From the NCBI GenBank assembly GCA_029959195.1, contig CP114122.1, positions 496,001-560,000 of the forward strand: a DNA stretch of 64,000 nucleotides, written 5' to 3'. The translations under genes were made by a program, and so were the position numbers. This document shows positions 57,247-64,000 of this stretch, piece by piece. The notes beneath the pieces are model-generated. The model searched no databases. It worked only from the letters and a program-made list of their open reading frames with translations, and was not told the origin of the DNA. Positions within the stretch are counted from its first letter, which is position 1. Each line of letters opens with the position of its first letter. The stretch is from Dictyophora rubrovolvata. Taxonomy: Eukaryota; Basidiomycota; Agaricomycetes; Phallales; Phallaceae.

Positions 57247-59409
57247 TCACAAGTGACTAGCATAAGCACTTACTCCCGTTTTGAGCACGACACGTCGAGG
57301 AAAGGTGGTCGACGGGTACCGAGGACGACTCACAGTTCCGTACTTCTCCACAAGCGCGTCTACCCATGCTGGTCGTAGAGTCGGTTGACGGAGCTTGGAT
57401 GGTGGGCCAAACAGTCGTCCTAAGATCAGAGTGACTTCGGGGGGCCGTCGCATAGGCTGTCTCAACTTCGACTTGAACTTCGTGACTCCGGCCGCCTGAG
57501 TCACCGCTGACGAAGCAGGTGCTACCCAACCAGGTGCTACCCATGCTTGTCGTGGAGTCGGTTGACGGAGCTTGGATGGTGGGCCAAACAGTCGTCCCAG
57601 GAACAGAGTGACTTCGAGGGGCCGTCGCATAGGCTGTCTCAACTTCGACTTGAACTTTGTGACCCCGACTGCCTCAGTCACCGCTGTCGAAGCGGGTGGA
57701 CATTGAGGTGGCGATGGTGGTGGTGGCGATGGTGGTGGTTGCTGAGGTGGTGGTGCACGTCGTGGTAGTGGTGACGGCGATGGTGGTGACGGCGAACGAA
57801 CTGGATGCTGCGGCATGGGAAATATGCCGGAAAGTGACTCGTCGAAGACTCTAGCACCCGGTTGAGGCTGATGGCCCGGGAGAGGATGCACCCCTGACAA
57901 CGATTCGTCGGGGAGACTTGTCGATCCGTTGGTGCGGCGGATGCTAGACATGATGTCGGCCAGTATGCTGTCGCAAATGGAGCCGTCCGAGGGATCACCC
58001 AGATGTAAACGAGGTGGTTTGAAGACAGGTAAATCTTCATCATCGCCCCCTGATCCCACAGGGAAGTTGAAGACCGTTTCGGGAGTCTCATCGACGAATC
58101 GTAGGAAGCTTGATTGGAATCATGTAAGGGTTTAATGTCGAATTAGCAACTGTTTGATAACTCACGGGTCGTAGGGTGCAAGGGGCTCTCGTTTATATCC
58201 TGAAATCATTAAAAGCGATGTGTAACAATTGTTACATGCCAATTCAAACAGTGCACCAGGAGACAGCGTCTCTCCTTCAACCGCTGGCTGGAAATCCTGG
58301 GTATGTTCGTATATGAAGGGAGCGGGAGAGGGTGATGGGGGAGGTGCGACATTGATTGGATCGCTGAAGCGATCGGTTACACCTGGAAAGCCCTGATAGC
58401 CTAACGAGATTGGAATTGCCGGCGGACTCAGCGGACTTGGCGGCCTGAGCATGATAGCGGGTCTTTGGTTGGGTCCTTGGTTAAAATTAATGTTGATGGC
58501 GTCGAACAGGAAGGCAGGCGACAGTTGTCCGGGGTGTTCTTCCTCTTCCTCTTCCTCATCGGCGGGTCTGGATAGGTCTGCGGATGCGAACGCGGATGCC
58601 TCCGCGTCCGAATTAGTGTTCGAGTCCGGGATAAATGATGTTGTGGTGGTGGTGGTTGTCCCGGATTTATTCAACCCGAACGGAACTGTAGAGTCAGAAT
58701 GTCCATGAGATTGATCCACGCACCTGTGAAGACCCAACGGAGTTGAACAACAGGCACCCTTGAAGAAATGGTGTTCGGTTGGGCTGTCCTTCTTACAGGG
58801 AGCATCGGTCGGGAGGAGCGGTGACGGCATATCAGCCTGAGGAGACGCTGGCTCGGGGGCGTGATAAACAGATTCGGTGATATCGGAAGCTGGCGATGGA
58901 GCTATGGAAGGAGACGATGGAGCCGGGTGGGCTGGAGGCGACGGGACGGGAGGCTGAGGCGATGAAAGAGGTGTCGAAGGAGTCGTCGTCGAAGGAGTGG
59001 GCGGTGGGGTCACAGCATATGAGGAAACGATGCCGGAGCGACGGAGGACGAGAAAAATGAATAAAAATGGAAGTACCGTACCAAGAATGCTGTAGAAGTC
59101 AGCTGTTTGATAGTCAGGAGGAACGTACACAATAAGATCAGTTGTCATTTTAGTTCCAATAGCGGTTACCGTGGTGTCCGTGATTGTTAGGATTTCAAGG
59201 GCAGTGGTTGATGTCGCGGAAGGGAGTAGTAATTGAAATGTCGTGACGGGAGGGGGAACATCTGTGGTAGGGATAATTGTTAGTAGAGGTAAACGCGCGT
59301 ACGCGTGCCCGGGGAGGGAGGGCCGGACGCGTGCGGGGGGATAAAGCGCGAGTGGGATAAGGAAGAATGGGAGTATAGCGGAAAATAGAAGGACTAATGC
59401 GGGTAACAT
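57247..59409 (-). CDS. Pro-rich membrane protein, orphan, with internal duplication
   Basis: Start MLPALVLLFSAILPFFLIPL (signal or anchor), an extracellular stretch rich in Thr/Pro (TTALEILTITDTTVTAIGTK), a membrane helix (ILGTVLPFLFIFLVLRRSG), then a long cytosolic Pro/Ser-rich tail with an acidic patch (DEEEEEEEHPGQLS). An intron near 58110-58170 joins APYDP to FLRFVDETPETVFNFPVG. The C-terminal part has two 59-residue repeats (VGVTKFKSKLRQPMRRPLEV, TLFLGRLFGPPSKLRQPTPR; then the second copy). The DNA repeat is 177 bp and in frame. This one-helix topology resembles cell-surface sensors, but no family is recognised. Confidence 0.6.
57361..57699. repeat. In-frame 177-bp tandem duplication in the orphan membrane gene
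   Basis: Copy 1 57361-57537, copy 2 from 57538. The two are highly alike at DNA level, and a short 15-bp repeat (caggtgctaccc) sits at the junction. Confidence 0.85.
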
Positions 59410-59971
59410 GTTTATAAGTTTATGTGGTGTTAAAAATGTGTGATAATGCTCAAGGATATTACAAGAATATTAAGAGATGATGGTGGTAAGAACTCAAGAT
59501 GCGTTAGGGGTTCGACGCGTTACTCACGTGAATTTAAACAATCCGCACGGGCCGTCTTTGTCATCGATCGAGAATGTCACGCATATGTAAGAGATATATA
59601 GTAGAGTTGGAAAGCAAATCCTTGAGCAAAAGAGACGGAAAGACGAAGGAAATGTCGACCGTGTTCGTGTCGAAAGCAAGCGAGAGAATTGACGTCATGA
59701 TGAAAGAAGCGAGTCCATAATTGGCAGTTGCCCCGACAGCCAACCCTGCAGGCACGAGGCGGGCCAGCGCTATACTGCTGCCCTACTGCGGCCAATGAAT
59801 GAATAGCCGTCTATTCTGGCTCAAGGCTTCCCCGTGGTTGGTCTCTTGTATTCGTTATTGATTGCATTCAATACCAGTGATCCAGCACATCGAGTTTCAT
59901 ATAATGATGGCTTTATATCGACCAAAAATTGAAATAGAGGGCGCAGAATAATATCTAAATCGGTGTAAACA
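59410..59971. other. Intergenic, upstream of the orphan membrane gene
   Basis: About 560 bp, no gene; open frames at 59561-59795 on the minus strand are without motif. Confidence 0.35.
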
Positions 59972-59978
59972 AAAAAAG
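59972..59978 (-). terminator. RNA polymerase III terminator of tRNA-Leu
   Basis: Seven T on the minus strand, two bases beyond the tRNA 3' end. Confidence 0.85.
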
Positions 59979-59980
59979 CT

Positions 59981-60074
59981 GATGAGGGCGAGATTCGAAC
60001 TCGCGCCTCCGAAGAGATGAGATTAGATACAAAGACCTTAGTCTCACGCCTTAGACCAACTCGGCCACCTCACC
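59981..60074 (-). tRNA. tRNA-Leu (AAG) with a 12-base intron
   Basis: The minus strand folds as a class II tRNA: acceptor GGTGAGG with CCTCATC, D arm with A box TGGCCGAGTTGG, anticodon stem TGAGA/TCTCA with loop CTAAGG, a long variable arm (ctcttcggag) and T arm GCGAG-TTCGAAT-CTCGC holding the B box. Anticodon AAG reads CUU/CUC leucine codons. A 12-base insertion (tctttgtatcta) after position 37 is a canonical intron site. Confidence 0.93.
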
Positions 60075-62272
60075 ACAATAAGCTTACCCGCCTAGGTACC
60101 TATATAGCCGCATTGATACAAAACAACGGCGACAGTCTTGCGATGTGAATTAGTCGACTTTAAAAATAACGATGCGAGAGCTAAGGAGTGGAGTGAAAGT
60201 CGACTAACATATGCGAAAGCTTGTTGTCGAAGTTGAGAAGTTTGAGAACACGAGGATAAGATAAAGGCTTGAGGAGACAAACGATAAGCCTCGAGATGAG
60301 TTTCAGAAAACAAGATTGAAGCAAATTGACTATTTATCGAGTAGTATATGCCTGGCTAATTATCCGTTACATTTTGATTATAGGTTCTGGTATGGGGTTG
60401 TACAGCATCCTGCGTACATAGCCGAATTTTTTGTTGTAGGTAGACCGATACCCTATCCAGTCGTGGTAGGGAAGAGAGCAACGGACCTGGCGGTTGCTCC
60501 TGAAACTTAGCCGAATATGTACGTAAGCGTAAGCATAGAAAGAAGGGTATGCTTGTTTCTCAAGGGAGTTTCTCGACACGGGGCAACCAAAGGGACAGTT
60601 CTGCCCGGCCCTGACAGCTAGCGAAAATGCCTTTCTGGATGGTGGTTAAAGCAGTGTCGTGTACCCATAAGGTTGTCAGTTGCCCCAGATCTCGATCCGA
60701 TATGATCTCTAGTGGGAGGGGAAGTAGATGTGGCGGAGCAGAAGGAGGTACAAATATAAACGGCACGGATACGCTGCAAAGGAAAGGTCTATGAGTTCGG
60801 CGAAATGACTACAAATAACCTGCAAACGAACGCTTCATTGAATTTGAAAAACCCATTTCGGATAATCCGAGCTTTGGCATAATATTTCACAAACCCAATA
60901 CTAAGTCCCGAGAAGGTCCTTTATCAGTGAATAATCTCCAAGGAACGTACGGGAAACACATCGGCCAAGAAGTTATCGTATGTACCTTCCAGCGCAGAAC
61001 GAAGGAGGCAGAAACGCGTTATTATCATCGGCCCCTGAGTCTATGCCGCTCTCAGGTATACGGATCTCGAAAGGAAGACTGCTTGGTGGCATTTCATCGA
61101 CAGAACGGCGAAACCATAGTGTTTGGACCCGATGGAATAACTCGGTAGTTTCTTCATGTGTATGTGTTGTGTTTGAGCTGTCCGAGAGTAAGAGCTAGAA
61201 TAATTCAACCACAGAGCATACACCTGCTTTCCTCCGTGATCTTTATGATCTAAAAAAAGGATGTAAGTTAGTCCTCGGCTCTTTCTACTTCACGATTGAC
61301 TTACATTTTGAACACACACTACACACGATTGATACTTTGATTTCCCGGATAGATTCTGGATTTTTCCCGCTTAGATGGACAATACCAGCAACTGGTGAAT
61401 TAGTTCTATAGATAAGTTTGGGGGTCGGCAGTTCTATGCAAAAACGCTTGGCAGGCGAAGGGGGAAAGCGATGTCACTTCAAGCCGCTCCAAGTCGGAAG
61501 TTCCACTCGTATTAGTAGTAGGTAGAGCGTGTTTTTCACCGCGGGGCCGTTTGCCGTTGCCGATGATCATCATCACAACTCCAATGCGGTGGGAGATTTC
61601 AAACGAGTGAAGTTCGTTTCTGTCGGATTTACCAATGTGCCTTATAAGAAGTCTAAGGCATCAATGCGTCAACGTTCAACACCCTCTCTCATTAGGCGGG
61701 AAAATGGTATATGCAACGCAACGCGCCAGACACCGGCTGGAAGAGTTTTGTTCAAGTTCGCGGTTCAAAATGGCACCACTGCGCGCTACATAGTCCTCTC
61801 CAGCTTTAGTGTAGTGTGATACCCCCAGTTCTCCCGGAGGTTGTCATGTGTGGTGTCGAGCTCACGTTACTCGTCTCCGGCCAGTGGTCTCAGTGCACCT
61901 AATGGTATGAGTGCTATTGCGCATTCAGTAGGGGATTGTACACACAGGGTGGAAATCCAGCTATCAATCTAGTGGCAGAAGAAGGTATTAGTGCTTTGGC
62001 TACCTGTCGTAGTAGAAATCCCGGGGCACTAGGAGGCTAGGAGCGGTGCGTTATACGGAGCTTGTAGTAAACTGCTCTTGTTGCTGTTTTCTCACGTCGT
62101 TATAAGTACACTCAAGTCTTTTGATATTCTGAACTCATAAGCATACTATGCATTAAGCAAATAATGAGGATGGGTAAGTCCCAAGAAGGCGATATCGATG
62201 CTGTTCTGCTAAAGTTGACTGAATGAACTGGACTTTATTTTTTTGTGTTTATATGAAAGACGATTTGTACAC
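60075..62272. other. About 2.2 kb without a recognised gene
   Basis: Open frames at 60316-60510, 60560-60766, 60927-61198 and 61529-61819 lack motifs, splice support or known families. The left part is the tRNA 5' flank. I see no transposon ends. Confidence 0.4.
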
Positions 62273-62273
62273 C

Positions 62274-62312
62274 CGACAGAGTTATCGCCGTGGCTCGGCG
62301 ATAGCTCTGTCG
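62274..62312. repeat. 17-bp arm hairpin downstream of the ZNFX1-like gene
   Basis: cgacagagttatcgccg, a five-base loop tggct, then cggcgatagctctgtcg: 16 of 17 positions pair. Confidence 0.8.
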
Positions 62313-62338
62313 TCCGTAAACAGTTTTGAACACTCTAT

Positions 62339-64000
62339 TCAACGTCCCCATGCCCAAGGGCTTTGTTCGGCACCTTCTTCTCTGGTGATCTCCTCCAGTT
62401 CCACTGCTCGCCGGTTCGACGCATTCAAATTGTGACCCGTGCCTCCAATTGGCGCTCCACATTCTGGACAGAACGATTGCTCCATAGCACCACCGCATTC
62501 TCTGTTACCAAATTCGGTCAGAAATAATAATACATTATTAGTATGTACTGTGAACAATCGGATTACTCACGTAATGGTGTATATATGGCCATTCTCGCAA
62601 GTATACCAATGTCCTGCATGGGAAAAACTGAAGGCGCGAACTATCCCAGTGAACTCATCGCGAGACACCGGCTGATAAAATATATCCCGCAAGAGCGAAT
62701 CCTTGAGCCCTTCCCAGCATTCGAGCAACTTTCTACTCTGGTCTATGAAGTTATCTTGAAGCCATTCCCAATCAACTTCTCCATGAGTATGAGATATGAA
62801 GTCTTCGCAGGTGGCCGGAATACTCTTTTGTGCTTCAGCCATCTTTTTCGCTGCTTCCTTAGCTAACTCCTGGCCTTCTGCGCGTTTTGCCTCAGTGTGA
62901 GGTTGAAGCTTCCACATTGCGACATCAAAACGGAATTGTTCAAAATTTGCTCGGATCTTTAACAGATTTGAGCTGACGACCTGCCTGTGACTCTCGGATT
63001 CTTGCGCAATCTCCAGGGCGAATTCGATATCCTGAACGCATGACACATATATGAACCTGGTGAAGCTTGCCCATACGAAGATGCCAGACTGCGAGTCAGA
63101 TTGAACGATGAGGCTCAATAATGTTTCGGCAAACTCTGCGACCTTGAATCTAATTTTAATAGAAAGCCAAAGGGCCTCGACACTGATCGATCAATTTCAA
63201 TAGGTATAACCTTCTCGATGACTAGAAAGGACTGTATGACATACCAGAAACGTTTGTCAGCACGCGGCGGGGGTCTCCCGACTTTTAACCTCGCAATACG
63301 CATAGCATTCTCTTCTGGAGTTCGAGGACCACTGTTGTTGTCGCCCTTCGCAAACGATTCCAATTCCATCCGATACAATGTCGACAGACCATTTTGATAT
63401 GCAGTTAGATGGGCAGGACGCTGTTGTGCTATGGCTATACAGCCCTCATACGCCTTCAAAAGAGCACCGATCCTACTTCTCCATATATCTACGATTGCTT
63501 TAGGTATCATAAAGGCATTCTTGTCCTTTGAGCCCCTCAGAGCAAAAACACCCGCAGAAATTTTTCCCCTGTTTGATGCATGAAGCTGTTTCGTCTGTTC
63601 AGCCAAGATGCGTGCCTTCGTATTATTGGGAAAGGTGTGCGATTTCATAGCATTCTTAATCGCTTCTACGCTTGGGGTGTGCTCGGTGTCCAAGTTAAAG
63701 GTTGATATACCACTTTGCAGCGCAGAGAGAGACTGGCTCATGTCCGATGCAACATTACGCTCAGCCACATCCAAAGCACTACGTTTAAATGCTCTACCGT
63801 ACCGAGGAGTAGTGATTGGTGCCCTGCAAGTAGGGCAGACTGGAGCCTTCTTGAAGCCAGGGTCCCTGTATTGGTCTTGAACATTGAACCAAAGCCCATC
63901 CGCTGTTTTCGAGTAGAGATCGTTTATCTCGCAAGTGCCATCCAAGGTCTCCGCGGTGAAGGTATGGCCACAAGATAAGGTTATGATGAGTGTGTCCAGA
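62339..64000 (-). CDS. ZNFX1/NFX1-type zinc-finger protein, C-terminal part
   Basis: The visible part is the C-terminal end of a large RNA-helicase-linked zinc-finger protein; the helicase region would lie beyond the right edge. From the edge the minus strand reads ITLSCGHTFTAETLDG, then VCPTCRAPITTPRYGRAFK, a RING- or NFX1-like Cys/His cluster. A long helical region follows (YEGCIAIAQQRPAHLTAYQN, LAKEAAKKMAEAQ). The end is an RZ-type zinc finger: GHWYTCENGHIYTI, TECGGAMEQSFCPECGAPIG. It finishes EGAEQSPWAWGR at 62339. An intron near 62500-62567 joins the RZ finger halves. ZNFX1 relatives act in small-RNA and antiviral pathways; a role here is inferred. Confidence 0.85.

Overview
The window is nuclear DNA from a filamentous basidiomycete, most likely a saprotrophic agaricomycete. 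Supporting signs are dense genes on both strands, many short (about 50-65 bp) GT-AG introns in almost every gene, a secreted family GH7 cellobiohydrolase, a copper-fist regulator, a tRNA-Leu gene with a short intron, and a local family of HNH-like genes of a kind multicopy in mushroom genomes. No virus-like element or intact transposon was recognised.

Layout. From 0 to 35 kb lies a compact housekeeping block: WASP (partial, +), a secreted amidase (-), a WW-domain protein (+), a small GC-rich orphan, CCT7 (-) divergent from QTRT2 (+), UBP14/isopeptidase T (+), TFIIF-beta (+), an ARFGAP2/3-type ArfGAP (-) divergent from ATP synthase subunit f (+), a DUF3844 membrane protein (+), GH7 cellobiohydrolase (+), G-protein beta (+), Spo7 (-) divergent from MRE11 (+), GOLPH3/Vps74 (-) divergent from PRP46/PLRG1 (+), and zuotin (+). 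Four divergent pairs share 77-308 bp promoters.

From 35.4 to 44.6 kb lies a rearranged accessory block. It has two close copies and one diverged copy of an HNH-like gene, a fourth copy reduced to its 3' end, a chimeric pseudogene, a small membrane-protein gene, an orphan Ser-rich gene, an alpha/beta hydrolase, and a truncated copy of the tail of the next gene. Two Ser/Pro-rich orphans sharing a W-[IL]-T...FSR...VVMPV motif follow (44.8-48.1 kb).

From 48.5 to 64 kb the gene order returns to RRP9 (-), a copper-fist factor (+) and alanine aminotransferase (-). A repeat-rich stretch with few genes (54.8-57.2 kb) follows, holding a 17-bp tandem array and a large imperfect palindrome. After it come an orphan Pro-rich membrane protein with an in-frame 177-bp duplication, tRNA-Leu(AAG), about 2 kb with no recognisable gene, and the C-terminal part of a ZNFX1-like protein running off the right edge.

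Most genes are core eukaryotic machinery (actin nucleation, chaperonin, tRNA queuosine, transcription, splicing, rRNA processing, DNA repair, Golgi traffic) with no pathway cluster. The most unusual part is the HNH-like gene patch with its partial copies and chimeras.
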